From Kalaharituber pfeilii (lineage: Eukaryota; Ascomycota; Pezizomycetes; Pezizales; Pezizaceae): a DNA stretch of 64,000 nt. A model generated the notes under the pieces. The model worked only from the letters and a program-made list of their open reading frames with translations, searched no databases and had not been told where the DNA came from. Position 1 is the first letter of the stretch, and each line of letters begins with the position of its first letter. The position numbers and the translations under genes are program-made. The DNA is taken from NCBI GenBank assembly GCA_015179045.1, contig WHUZ01000101.1, positions 146,198-210,197 on the forward strand, written 5' to 3'. This document shows positions 31,410-42,802 of this stretch, one piece after another.

Positions 31410-32680
31410 TATGGATGCATAGTTTACAAGCAGATTACATAACACTAGTTCTTATGCGTAGACATTATGCTCCCCCTCTCAGATTACGAAACAAATATTT
31501 GAGGCTAGGAACAATCAATCTCTACGCTACAGCTTCGTCTACGTCAAGTTGCATAATCGTCGATATCAAACGTTCGTTACGGTATCACATAGCTTACCAG
31601 ACTACACATAAGTAGCTACTCAGCTTGGGTATCGCACTAGGTTAGTCTAGTCGGCACTCTCTAAGGGTAGCTGCTGCTACTTGGACTGTCCACTACGCTG
31701 CGGTATCTGTCAGGTAGGCACATTGGCAAAGGTAATTGTTCAGAAGACTGATTTTTCGTAGGTATCGTCTGGGCACGAGACTAGGTATCGTCTAGTGTTT
31801 GTGACATACTACATTATCCTCGATTCTGTGAACTGCGAAAATATTTATGTCAGCGGATATGAAATCACAAAGACAAGACTCTCCACGAGCTCAACAGGAT
31901 TCCGGTTTGATGACATTCTCGAACCAGACCATCGGAGTGATGGTACAAGATGATGGCGTGCTGGTGCGAGATCACAAGGGGCATGAGTTGACAACTCACA
32001 TGGTCAGTTTAGGGTGTGCGAGGGTTAGTGATTTGATGGAGTTGAGTGGAAGTCGGTTGGCAGCATTTGATTACGATTTGCGAGAACTTCGGGATTGGAT
32101 GTTGACGAGAGCAACGGGTGTGAGTGAGATGTATCAAGGACACTTTGCTGGCAAGTTACGAGCATTGTTGAATCGGTATGGTATTAAGTATGTCGACGGA
32201 TCGGATGATAGACGGTGGAATGGTGATATTCGAAATGAGGGACTCTCGATTGAGACTCGATTGCGAGCAGCACTTAGTGATCGGAGATATTGGATTTTCA
32301 AGCAGCGGATGCCAATCATGAGTTAACCTTGGCATTGGATACGATGCTGCGGCTGTGTTCGTGGAGAAAACTTCTTTAGCACCTCCAAGGACAGCACGAA
32401 GTGGTGCTGTGGAAAAAGCATCTGACCATTATACCGCTCGGTCAATTTTTTTTATTAGTTTTATCCTTATCTTTTTTTATATATTGCTTACTGTAAGCTA
32501 TGTAAGCTATATGCCATGGCGAGCTTATAAACTGGATCTGCTATGAATGTTAACGGTTTCAACGAAAACTAACACTAAAATCGTTCACCGTTTCACTTGT
32601 GTAAACATAGTCTGGTTGGCACGACCCCCGACCGGAGTGTAAACACTAGTTCGTCGTCCATACACCCCCACCAAGTAATC
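31410..32680 (+). repeat. Direct duplication, upstream copy (partner at 34125-34910)
   Basis: Both copies share blocks in the same order, for example GTCGATATCAAACGTTCG, GTTACAAGATGATGGCGTGCT (as GGTACAAGATGATGGCGTGCT here), GACTCACATGGTCAGTTTAG and CACTAGT.CG.CGTCCA. The downstream copy lacks several internal segments. Confidence 0.7.
31847..32326 (+). CDS. Hypothetical 159-residue protein in the duplicated segment
   Basis: The frame opens with ATG at 31847 and runs to TAA at 32326. It is Asp/Arg-rich and soluble, without signal peptide or membrane segment, and contains TIGVMVQDDGVLVRDHKGHE and LRALLNRYGIKYVDGSDDRR. I do not recognise the family. A diverged, truncated version (34396-34647) keeps the GVMLQDDGVLVQD motif. 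Protein-level conservation of that motif beyond the DNA identity is the only hint that the frame was once translated. It could equally be a fragment of a repeat-borne gene. Confidence 0.4.
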   Translation: MSADMKSQRQDSPRAQQDSGLMTFSNQTIGVMVQDDGVLVRDHKGHELTTHMVSLGCARVSDLMELSGSRLAAFDYDLRELRDWMLTRATGVSEMYQGHFAGKLRALLNRYGIKYVDGSDDRRWNGDIRNEGLSIETRLRAALSDRRYWIFKQRMPIMS

Positions 32681-32689
32681 ATTGGTTCA

Positions 32690-33600
32690 ACGTTCCTAAT
32701 TCCCTTCAATTCCAGTATGAGAACACCCTCACGACAGCGACGGTATGTAAAGGAGTGACAGCGTTGATTGCTAGGAAAACACCCTCGTAGCTGCGACAGC
32801 TTATGAAAACACCCTCACAACATACGCCACGACAGGAGGAATGGGGGTGATAGCATAGCCGCCATGATAGCTGAAAGGAGATGTACATAGAATGACGTAG
32901 GAAACATAGCAATCACTGCGTCTAGACGTTCACTCCTCTGCAACGGCCTCCTAAGTATCAGGACGGCATGCTGGGCAATGTCCGGCAATAGTACTAGGGC
33001 GGTGAGCTGGATGAAGTTACGTGAGAATGCCGGGATACCCATGATGCCTATGTTACTGAGGATGCTAGAAACATCCGGAACGCTCACGATACCAGAACAC
33101 CAGGCTAGCCAGGGCGTGCATTGTGCCCAGGGCATAGTGTGTCGAGGGTAGCGGCTCCTGGAGATATTGGACAAAGAACTGCTTCACCATGTGCTGACTG
33201 TCCTAGTGCATATTTGCTATACAAAACTCTATAGCGTATACGAGAATATGGCAATGCTACCTGCAGAGTGGCATCTTGATCGCGGTGGAGCATATTGTCC
33301 ATGCAGTAGTACATATTTTTGGTCCTTGGGGCACTTCCAGGCCACTTCAGCCACGGATTTTGAGCCAGCACAATCCACACCACTTTATCCTATTACCTTC
33401 ATGTAGAAAACGGTATTCTGTGCATAAACGGGATATATATAGTGTGACTATCAAATGTCCTCAAATATGCGTGCTCAGATATGCCTGCTATACTCCACAC
33501 GTTGCTAACGTGCATAATGCAGATAATGGGAGGAGGAGGAGGAGTGCCAAGAAATCCGGCACCCCCAAGCACTATTAGGAAGTGAGCTAGTACAAAAACT
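32690..33600. other. Intergenic, no gene recognised
   Basis: Overlapping short open frames lie on both strands. The triplet GAACACCCTC or AAAACACCCTC recurs at 32720, 32778 and 32806, a small local repeat. Confidence 0.35.
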
Positions 33601-33619
33601 CATTACTTAGTTAGGACTA

Positions 33620-34060
33620 CACGTGAGCTAAGGTATCATACTTATCGCGTGGTAGTAAATCAACCTCTCGCATATGGCATCATACATCCCGTATGGTAGT
33701 ATATTCACCGCATGGCAGCATTCATGCAGCATGGCAGAAAGGTGAGTTATAGTATCATGCTCATCATATAGTAGTAAGGCTAACTCCTCCTATATGATAG
33801 CATCTACTCGGCATGGCAGCAAGGTGAGTTATTAGTATTATGCTCATTACATGGTAGGAAAGCTAACCTCTCCCATATGGTAGTATCCGTGCAGTATTAT
33901 AGCATTTGCACAGCATGGCAGTATTTGCACAGTATGGGAGTATTCACATAAGCGTAGTAGTAAGGTGAGTTATGATATTATGCCCATCTCATGGTGGTAA
34001 ACCTAACCTCTCACATATGGCAGCATACGAACCATATGGCAGCACCTGTGTATCACGGCA
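33620..34060. repeat. Diverged tandem repeats between the duplicated segments
   Basis: A core of about 60 bases, GGTGAGTTATRGTATYATGC ... GGTARTAA..CTAACCTCTC.CATATGG, recurs at about 33623, 33741, 33824 and 33974. Between copies a short unit, CATGGCAGCATTTGCACAG, repeats several times. Confidence 0.65.
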
Positions 34061-34124
34061 GCAATGATGAATTGATGCCCTCATTCTGTGCTTGCAGGTA
34101 CATTACTTAATTTGCGCCTCCAAT

Positions 34125-34910
34125 CCTTATGTATGCATAGACGTTTATAAGAAGTATGCTGCCCCCGCTCGAAGAATATCGCTCACGAAGCAATATTCGG
34201 GAGTCGTTGCGTCAGTCTGACCAGGATCAATCAGTCACTATGCTACGGCTTCGCCTACGTTATGTTACATAATAGTCGATATCAAACGTTCGATTCAATT
34301 CGTTACGGGGCTGGTTACGAGACTAGTTACCAAGGTGTAATCTGGTTAGCACTCGCTAATTGTAGCTGTCTCTACGGTTTATCTGCCAGGTAGGTATGTT
34401 GGCGAAGGTGATTTTTCAGGAGACTGATTGTTTGTGGGAATTAGTGTTTGTGAGATCCCAATTGCATGGACTGCCGAAATATTCTAAGATAAGAATGGAT
34501 ATGGATATGAAGCCAAAATCCCAAAATTTTTGGCCGGAACAACGAGCTCAACAGGATCCCGGATTGATAGCAGCCTCCAAGCATACCACCGGAGTGATGT
34601 TACAAGATGATGGCGTGCTGGTGCAAGATAACAGGGGTGTAAGTTGACGACTCACATGGTCAGTTTAGGATATTCAAGGGTTAGTGATTTGAGGGATCGG
34701 ATACTCTCGCGACCCTAGGGGGCAATGAACTGGTTCGAGGGCAATTTTCTGGGAGGTTGCGAACTTATTGTAGGCTATACATCATGGTGAGCTCATAAAA
34801 CAGATCTGATGTTAATAATTTCAATGAAAAGTATCACCAACGTTGATCCTTTCACTTGCGCAAACACTAGTCCGACGTCCAAACTCGCCAACAAATTAAA
34901 TCAATATTCC
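34125..34910 (+). pseudogene. Direct duplication, downstream copy with truncated frame
   Basis: Collinear with 31410-32680. Its open frame (34396-34647) ends early after GVLVQDNRGVS. Sequence matching the middle of the 159-residue frame has been lost, and the 3' flank (CACTAGTCCGACGTCCA) is kept. Confidence 0.6.
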
Positions 34911-36840
34911 TATATTACCCCTTCATTTACAGGTGAATTAAACAATGTACCATCTTCTTCCAGCTTCCATGGCCTGGATCTCCGATAGTATCTCCTTCCT
35001 CATGGTTTTAACTCCATCCTTATAAATTCAAATTCCTGATGTACTGTTTATCAAAATAAGCGGAGTCTTTTTGGTAAATGCTTGTATTCACGAAGGGAAT
35101 GAAAGGCAAGCGGCAATACAACTGTGATTGCGGTGGGGCTGTCAAAACTCATATGCATTTGACTCCTTTGTTATGTTTCCTGTAAGCAACAATGCCAACC
35201 AGACCCGCAATTCTGTGACCCCCGAGAATGAATCCAACTCCAAGGTGCTGCCAGATTACAGCCAATAAGATTGCGTGCTCATTGAATTCAATTCAAAATT
35301 TCTGCGGTCTAAAAAATGCTTGTTCTCTCAAGAAATATCTCAATTGCAGATCTGCTCAGTCCCATTTTTATCATATGTGAAAACTTTCCTGACTGCAGCC
35401 TAGGGGAACCGCAGTTGCCATGCGATATATGCAGGCCTATAATATACTTCATCCTGTCACGCCACGTTTCGGCTGCAAGAACAATCAAACCTTCCGATGA
35501 GCATTAGCTTTATGGACTCGGTACACTAGTATATTTTGGGAGCTGGCTGCCGAGTTGGAATGTTAACCGAGCCATGGCTACTCTGTACGTGAAATTACAT
35601 ATGTCAATGCTCTCAGCCGAATTACTGATACATATCGACAGCTTTTGATGGAATAAAGTTAGAAGTTATCAGAACAGCAGTTATCCGGGGAAGGATTCAA
35701 AGTTATTTTCGGATGTCTCAGAGAATGAGAGGTGAAGGGCAATTGTAGTATTAAAGTATGCTACGCCAACTATACCTGGATGAGACAAGCTCTTCACGCA
35801 TTAAAGTATATCAGGGTGGTTTCAGACCTAGAACTAAACAGTCTGGGAATTACTGTACTTAATCAGGCGTCAAACCTTGCTGCAAGCAGGAAGGATTGGC
35901 GTGCACTTCCTAACCGTCTGCAATGTCTAAATGAACGTCGGGTTGTGGAGTAAGGTGGGTCCCACTGGGGCTCATCGGTGGAAACGTGGGTTATATGAGG
36001 GCTTGGCTGCTTGCGGTCTGCCACGGTTCTACACTTTATTTCTTCTAATGACATGCAAGCAAGGAAAAATAATGGGAAAGTACCTTCAACGAAATTCGCA
36101 GAAGCAGCTCATAGTTCATCCCATCTTCAATGTAGTCAGGTCATCCTAGGTCCATGTTAGGATAAATGCATCGAAATAACCGCGTAACGGTGCTTACGAC
36201 AGATGCCGATAATCCGCTACTCTATAATAAGTATAAGATTGAAGGTCGTCCCATGTGCAATCTCGTGTACTAGCTAGATACTGATGTATTGGGGCAGAAC
36301 TCACGTCGACATTTGAGGATTTCCAGGGGCTGAACTTCAGCAAAAACCACTGAGATTCAATTGCGCTGCAGCAGCTCAGCAGAATGAGGAACGATAATGA
36401 AGATATTGCATATTGAGCGTGGTGGCCGCAGAGTTCAACCCACAGCATGGACTGCTAGCAACTATAGTCAAGATGGTTTTCCAGTACCGGGCCAGACTCC
36501 GCCAAGCCTATTTTGTGCAAGAGATGGCATTGATACCATTAATCAAGGATAAAGTTGTTGACATTGAATATGTGCAAAGGAATAACGTGCTTCCTGCACA
36601 GAAGTGGATCTTAAAGCGCCATTCAATGTAGATGAGTGGGGATCTCCAGTTCGCCACTGACTCACCAGGGGTATCTAGTGAACTGATAGGATATCTGGTG
36701 ATTCTCTCTGAAGAGGAACCTAGTATCACGACCCACCGGCGAGAGAACATAAAAACCCCAGCAGGTGCTCTGTGTCTTCTACACACTACAGTGAAAATTC
36801 AAGAGGCAAATCAGATCCTTACTGCTCCTTACTATTGCCC
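34911..36840. other. Unassigned region upstream of the secreted-protein gene
   Basis: Open frames such as 35732-35953, 36413-36631 and 36632-36886 contain coding-like runs but no recognised domain, and stops separate them. The last 40 bases before 36883 are a pyrimidine-rich leader. Confidence 0.35.
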
Positions 36841-36882
36841 ATTTTCTGAAATTCCATTCAACCGCTTACAACCTACTCGAAA

Positions 36883-37583
36883 ATGAAGTCTTTCAGCATC
36901 CTTCTCACTTTCACCTTGGCAGCAGTCTCCATGCTTACCCCAGCACTCTCCTACCCCCAGGCGGATCAGTCCGGCTTGATCTACACAGACTCTGAGGAAG
37001 TTCCCGAAGAGCTCTGCGAGACTGCCATCGAGTTTGATATTCCTGAGGTGGTTGAGGGATTGTCCAAGAGAGGGGACCCCGGACCCCCAACCCACTTTTG
37101 CTGTGATGTGAATAATTCCTGTTCTCCTGTATTTTCATACTATTTCATGACAGGCAAAAATTGACTTGTTCTAGGGGTATACTGCCATCAATCACGCCGG
37201 AAAAGGACAAAGGACCTGCTGTCCTATTAGTGCACCATGCTGCAACATTGCCACTGGTTCTGCTTGGAGGTAAGTGGTCAATTGTCCTTCTTTATCCCAT
37301 GTGTTCACTATCTGTTCACTATCTCTTACCTACTAATCCCTTTAACAGCATTCCCGGCTACATAAAGTCACTCCGCCCAGTTGAAGATGCTTCTCTTCAC
37401 CTTAAACAAGCCAAGAATTGCGGTACTGGAGCATGCCTTTCTTGCGCTATGCGTCCATCCGTAAGTATCTCCCACTCCTCCACTCACGGTTAGTCACTAA
37501 CACCCATTTCTTCACAGGTCCTAGGTTATCCTGGCTGGAAGTCTATGAGGCGAAACAGCTGCACTGTGCCCTCAGCCAAGTAG
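36883..37583 (+). CDS. Small secreted cysteine-rich protein with pro-region, four exons
   Basis: Exons 36883-37107, 37175-37269, 37349-37460 and 37518-37583 join in frame to 165 residues. The introns (67, 79 and 57 bases) are GT-AG, two with CTAAT/CTAAC branch sites. The product starts with a signal peptide (MKSFSILLTFTLAAVSMLTP, cut probably after ALS). An acidic pro-region of about 40 residues ends in Ser-Lys-Arg at 61-63, a Kex2-type site. The mature part of 102 residues has ten cysteines at 73, 74, 90, 91, 97, 98, 131, 136, 139 and 159: three CC pairs and four singles. Without splicing the frame stops after 93 residues and loses eight of these cysteines. I recognise no family; the spacing is not that of hydrophobins. 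Size, secretion and even cysteine count resemble fungal effector-like or antimicrobial small secreted proteins; function is unknown. Confidence 0.72.
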
Positions 37584-38150
37584 ATTCCGCAGTAGATTGT
37601 GAAAATGAGAACAGGGGGAATCCAGTGGCTTAAGTTCGGTGACTAGCGGAGGCTGTGATGTGTTATAAGATACGAAGGTTTAGTCCGCGGTTTGCGGTTT
37701 TAAATGTTTAGTATCTTGCCTGGTGGATTCTGACTGTTTGTTTCTACCGCTGCTGTTTGTGTAAGGGAATAGAGTTTGTGGAAGTGGGACTGGTTTTTGT
37801 ACGGGGAGATATGGAGGATGGGGGTGGGGTGGTCGAGAGTGGAGGGATTCATGGGCCAGAAAAAAAGTATTATTCTCCTCAATAGATGTTATTGTTGCTT
37901 GTTGCTCCAAGTTCATCATTAGTGCGTAGGAGACTGAGGAGAATAATTGAAGGGTCATTTGTTTTTTTGAGTGCAGCAGGATGTGAAGTACTGTACTATC
38001 AACGTTGCATTGATCTACCCAACCCTGAACTTACTTCTATGTACTTGCATACAGCACATATACACAAAACAAACCTAACCATGAAGCTTCCTCTTATTGC
38101 CCCACTGCACCCGGCAGCTGAAGTGTGTAGCAGCGATGTTTTTCCTTTCT
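37584..38150. other. 3' flank of the secreted-protein gene
   Basis: No gene was recognised between the stop at 37583 and the Helitron remnant. Confidence 0.4.
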
Positions 38151-38159
38151 TCCTATCTT

Positions 38160-40430
38160 CCTTCCTCTCTTTTGCTGCTGGGCCCCCCCCCCCCCCCCCC
38201 CCTCCTTTTCTGATCTTGAATCCACAGACGCGGTTGATTGTGGAAAAACGATGCAGATAAACAGCGTGAGAAACTCCCTACCAGTGATGAGGTTGCTATT
38301 ATCATTCCGAATGAATATGATGCAGAAGGGTTCCGGGATAAGGTTCTGGCTTCCCGTACTGCAGCTGGAAGAGATAAATTCAGCACTATCAATCCTAATC
38401 ATGCTACATATATGCCCTTGCACTATGTCCTCCTTTTCCCGCATGGTGAGGCAGGTTGGCATTGGGGTTTGCACTTGCAAAATGAACACGGGAATCGCTA
38501 GAGCACATGTCTCTCCCAGCGAGCTACCAGTTACATATACGGCAGAATGAACCATGTACAATGTTCCAGGCTTAGCGGCTGTTTCAGCTATACGTTGTAG
38601 ATGCATGGGCAGTATGTGATCAGAATAAGCTCGCATCGTGACGTACATATCAGTCAAACATCCGTTCTGAGCTATACAATGGTTTAGCTGATGCAATCCT
38701 AAGACAGGATATAGATATGCATGTCTTAGGCCATCATGTTATCCTACCTAGCAGCTTGACTGGTAGAGATAGTACATTGACACAACTCTTTCGGAATTCC
38801 ATGGCCATTGTCCATCATTTCGGGCGTCCCTCCCTTTTCACCAATTTTACAGCTAATCCAAAATGGGAGAAGATTACTTGCGCGTTGCTACCTATTTAAA
38901 CTGCTACAGACTGCCCAAAAATTTGTTTCACTTGGAGCAACAACAATTGTTCCATGACATCAAGCACCAACATATCTTTGGATGGTATATAGGGTGTCCA
39001 TTGACCTAGGGTGTCTATGGACCATTGAGTACGCGGTTTTCTGCGAAAAATCCCCACCTCAACCGCAGTGAAACATATTTAATGAGAACCCACTGATTGC
39101 GTATGAGCTTCAGTATGATAAGAAAGGTTATACCATGAAGGATCTGCAAAATTCAATTCGGAACAGAAACAGGCCTTTGATACAGTTGTTCATGCAGTTG
39201 AGAACAAGCTACCAGCCCTTTTCTTTCCTGCAAGGAGCTGGTGGGATGTTCCTTTACCGAGTGTTTGCCACTACTTCCGCTCCAAGGGGGAAAATTGTAT
39301 TTTTGCGTTGCAGCTCAGTTATTATCGTAATCCCGTTTTCAATATACCTTTGGCAACACACAAGTCATCCACATGTACAACCAGCCATAACTCCTTCTTA
39401 GCAGCATCATCTGGGACGAAGTGCCTACGCAGCACATAATACTACTCTAAAGCAGTTTCAGTTTCACGCACATGGAATGATGCTTGTGGCGTATCAGAGG
39501 ATGCACTATTTTGAAATATTCCAATACTATTTGGTGGAGATTTTACACAGATATTGGAAGGGAAACAGTGCCGCAATTGTAAACGCATGCGTACGACCAT
39601 CATTTATATTGCCGTATCTGCAGCAACTATTTCAGAAAATATGATACTGCAATGGCAAGATGGTATAAATGCTGAGCTTTACGTCTTGGCTCTCTCGGCT
39701 ACCTTATGATCCGAATCTACGGGGCGTTGTCTCATTACCTGAATTCCTCACAGGCGTTTGTACACTTGCTTTTTGTGAAAACTGCACATATGGATCTGAA
39801 CATATTCCAAGGTCATGCGATCATTAGATTATGGAATGATACAGTTACAGAATTCAACGATTTCTTACTACCATGCATGTATGGTGAAGAAAAAATCTAC
39901 TATGCTGTTCATGATACTGACCAAGATGAATCAACTCTAGGTCAGGGTTAGAGGATGATCCAAGTATATATCCGGCAGAGTACCTTCAGAGTTTCAATTA
40001 CCACCATCGCAACTGTATCTCAAGTAGGAGCACATGTCATCATATTACGAAACTTAAACAGGGTCTATGCAGTGGTGCATGCCTGACTGTTACATGGTGG
40101 GGATATCATTGCATTGAGGCTCAAATCCTCTCACTGGTGAATATTTTGAAGGTCAATGCTGCCTCTGGCTACAGATTAAATTATCTACAACAGAGGGCGA
40201 ACCTCCATTTACCCTCACAAGAAAGCAGTTCCCAGCTCGCCTGTGCTTCGCAATAACTGTCAAGGCCAATCATTACAGGTTGTTGACTAAATGATGTCTG
40301 CATTTTTGCATGGGCAGTCGTATGTTGCAATGTCACGTCTAACAGATGTCAACAATTTGGCTGTTTTATGCTCAGGGAATGGTCCAGAAACTATTGAAAA
40401 CACTTGTATATACTAAAGTATTATTAACAC
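38160..40430 (+). pseudogene. Helitron Rep/helicase remnant
   Basis: The plus strand carries Helitron protein pieces in order. They are LPTSDEVAIIIPNE with YMPLHYVLLFPHGEAGWHWG (38270-38470), LFQLYVVDAWAVCDQNKL and LYNGLADAILRQDID (about 38580-38710), the Rep-proximal LGHHVILPSSLTGRDSTLTQ ... FTNFTANPKW (38725-38870), and DIKHQHIFGWYIGC (about 38957). The catalytic HUH (HMH) and Tyr motifs expected next are missing. The helicase follows: LPALFFLQGAGG at about 39210 with the Walker A GKT lost (GAGG is followed directly by MFLYRV), then YPAEYLQS, GLCSGACLTVT, TTEGEPPFTLTRKQFPARL and a final FC/SRM...VYTKVLL near 40420. Many stops and frameshifts make it dead. A 19-20 base poly-C tract sits at 38178-38201. 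The 5' TC and 3' CTRR ends were not identified. Confidence 0.8.
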
Positions 40431-40471
40431 CGCAATAAAGTAGCATAAACCGCATGTAGACCGAGCAATGA

Positions 40472-40478
<7 letters not shown>

Positions 40479-40503
<25 letters not shown>

Positions 40504-40712
40504 CATATGTGAAAAGTAAAACAACTTACGCCGGTTTCGCAACAGGATCCTCAGCTACCGTAGAAGCCTACCAGAATGACAGACCACCCTTAACTTAGGT
40601 GCTGGACAACCCTCTTCCATCAATCGCCTCCCGAAGGGATTGAACTCAGGCCCTCAATTCTACACAGTATGTCGCTAAGTTAACCTCTTGGTTAACGGCT
40701 ACACTAAGCGCA
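40479..40712 (-). repeat. tRNA-derived SINE-like element, copy 4, with T-tract end
   Basis: On the minus strand, GCGCTTAGTGTAGCCGTTAA starts a tRNA-like head. GAGTTCAATCCC is the B-box and GGAAGAGGGTTGTCCAGCA matches copy 1 exactly. It ends in a run of 24 T (A on the plus strand at 40479-40503). The middle of the head differs from copies 1-3. Confidence 0.5.
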
Positions 40713-40844
40713 TGTCAATTTACAGTAATGGACATGAGAAGCACCTCACGAGCGGGAGGCGGGTCATATATATGTGCGATTTACAGTTGCCTGCAATAAA
40801 TTGTTTCTTATTGATATGCCCTTATTTCTACATTATATTACTAT

Positions 40845-42802
40845 CTATTTGACTTTTCCCGTCATGCAAACTAACCCCCATGCCTTTAGTGGAGCAAAAA
40901 ATAACAAATAATCGAGTGAAGCAAGAATTTTGTTACCAGCTTCATGGTCAAGCCGTGGACACTGCTCTTCCTCCCTCCCCTTTCCCTCTCTCTTACCCAT
41001 TCCTGTCCCCCATCCCCCTCTAAACCCATGAAACCTCCTCTCCTCCAGCAAATCCCGCTGCCCGAAAAAGTCGCCAACTATCGAAATGATCATGTCGAGC
41101 GTGCTGAGGGTGTTGGGTGAGGGGATGTAGTCGTACTTTCCGGACTTGGGTTTACGGTTCTTGCGGCGTTTCTGGATGCGCTGGGTGGCAATGGTGTTGG
41201 GGCATGCAGGGGCATTGGCGGGATTGGTGGTGTTAGAGGGATTGGCGGAGGAAGGGGTTCTGGGAAGTGGAGGGATGGGGGAAGGTGCTCTTTGGTTTGT
41301 TGGGATTGGTTCGGCGGTGATGGCAGAGGAGTGGGTAAGGGCAGGCTCAGCTAGTGGTTTGGATGCAGATAATGGATCAGGGTTGGATTTGAGAAGCGGT
41401 TCATGAAGATGTGAAAGTTCGGCAGCTGATGCTGGTGCGCCAGCTTCCTGCGGCATGTTCCCACTAGGAGACGGGTCGTCCTTAGACGATCGTTCAATGT
41501 GTCCCTCCTCTTGCTCCTCATCCTCTGCAATGTCACCGTTTTCACTAGTACCTTCACCTTCTCCATTCGACTGTTGTTGAACCTCGTACTCCTCTTTCTC
41601 CTCTCCATCTTTTCGCTCCTTCTCGTCCTTCCCCCCTGCTTCCCCACTGCCCACCTTTTCCTCCTTGTTCTCCCTCGGCGCAAAGCACCCCGACGCTTCC
41701 AGCTTCTTCTGAATCGTCACCGCTCTCTTTCCCAAATCTCTTACAATGCACACCTCTTCCGGCGTCATTACCTCACTACACTTCAGCAACATTGCGTATA
41801 TCCATCTAGTCTGATTTATCGGCGTGTCGGCTCCAACTTTTAATAAATCTATATTGATCTTGAAGCCTTTCAGAATGGTGTGTTGATCAAATTTCCACAG
41901 GTAAGTGGGGGTCGGAGACGTGTTGTAGAGGAGGTCGAGCCAGTCTTCTTGTTTGTGAGGGATGGGGCGACTGGCAGAGACAGAATTGTTGCTTGCAGAG
42001 GAGGTGCTGCCAATTGACAACGGGTGTGAACTGTGGAGTGCGGTTCGTAATCGCCGGAACCGTGTCATGAATGAGGCATGCCACGTGAGAAGAGGAATTT
42101 TCGTAGGCGATGGTGGCCGCTGAGGGTAACTTGCTACCCCAGCGGCAATGTACGTTCCATCTTCGTACCAGCCCCGGGTATCCTCGGCTTCGACTTCGGC
42201 TTCTGCCTCTTGGTCTTCAATTTCCCCATCCTCCAGAGCGTAGTCGAACACATCGTATACGACGTCACCGACACCAGTGTAATCTTCTTCGGCAGCATCA
42301 GGCTCGAGCTCGTAGTCTTCACACTCAAGGTACTCCGGTGGAGGTGTACGTTCTACCGGGGTGGGATTTGCTACGAGGAGGGATGGGACGCCGCGAGCTT
42401 CAGACCTGTGTGAGAGGGGAAGTCCAGTGGATCAGTATATATGTTTGTTTCTGTAGTGGGAAAGAAAAACCGTCAACATGGGCTCAACAACTTGAGACAA
42501 AACATTGCATTTCTGGACATGGAGGAATAGTGAAAGAAGAGAGAGCAAATGTATACATACCGAACCATCCTCAAATAATCCATCCCATCTAATGCAGGTC
42601 CACAAAAAAAGTCATCTCCGGAGTCTTCGAAGCCGGGGAAGGCGCCACGCTGCCCGGTTGTAGGGTCGATGTATCCGCGTGCAGCTTTAAAGGGTGTGGA
42701 AGTGCCATCGTCATCATTGTCATAGGTGTAGGAGGAGTGATGGCGTTTTGGGACGTCGGGGCCACCAGGGTTGGAGGTGCGTTTTCGTTTCTTGCCCATC
42801 AT
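40845..42802 (-). CDS. Gemin2/SIP1-family protein (SMN complex subunit)
   Basis: Exons 42802-42561 and 42405-40845, with a GT-AG intron of 155 bases, give 600 residues. The N-terminus MMGKKRKRTS is basic. A motif DYLRMVR crosses the intron, and an acidic stretch follows. The SIP1 domain shows LLTWHASFMTRFRRLRTAL, then RWIYAMLLKCSEVMTPEEVC with IVRDLGKRA, and near the end TLDMIISIVGDFFGQRDLLE, the family's most conserved block. Gemin2 holds Sm proteins during spliceosomal snRNP assembly in cytoplasm and nucleus. Between the two SIP1 parts lies a disordered insert of about 170 residues rich in Glu, Lys, Ser and Pro, making the protein about twice the length of animal Gemin2. The second ATG at 42799 is an equal start. 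A divergent GC-rich segment lies upstream. Confidence 0.83.
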
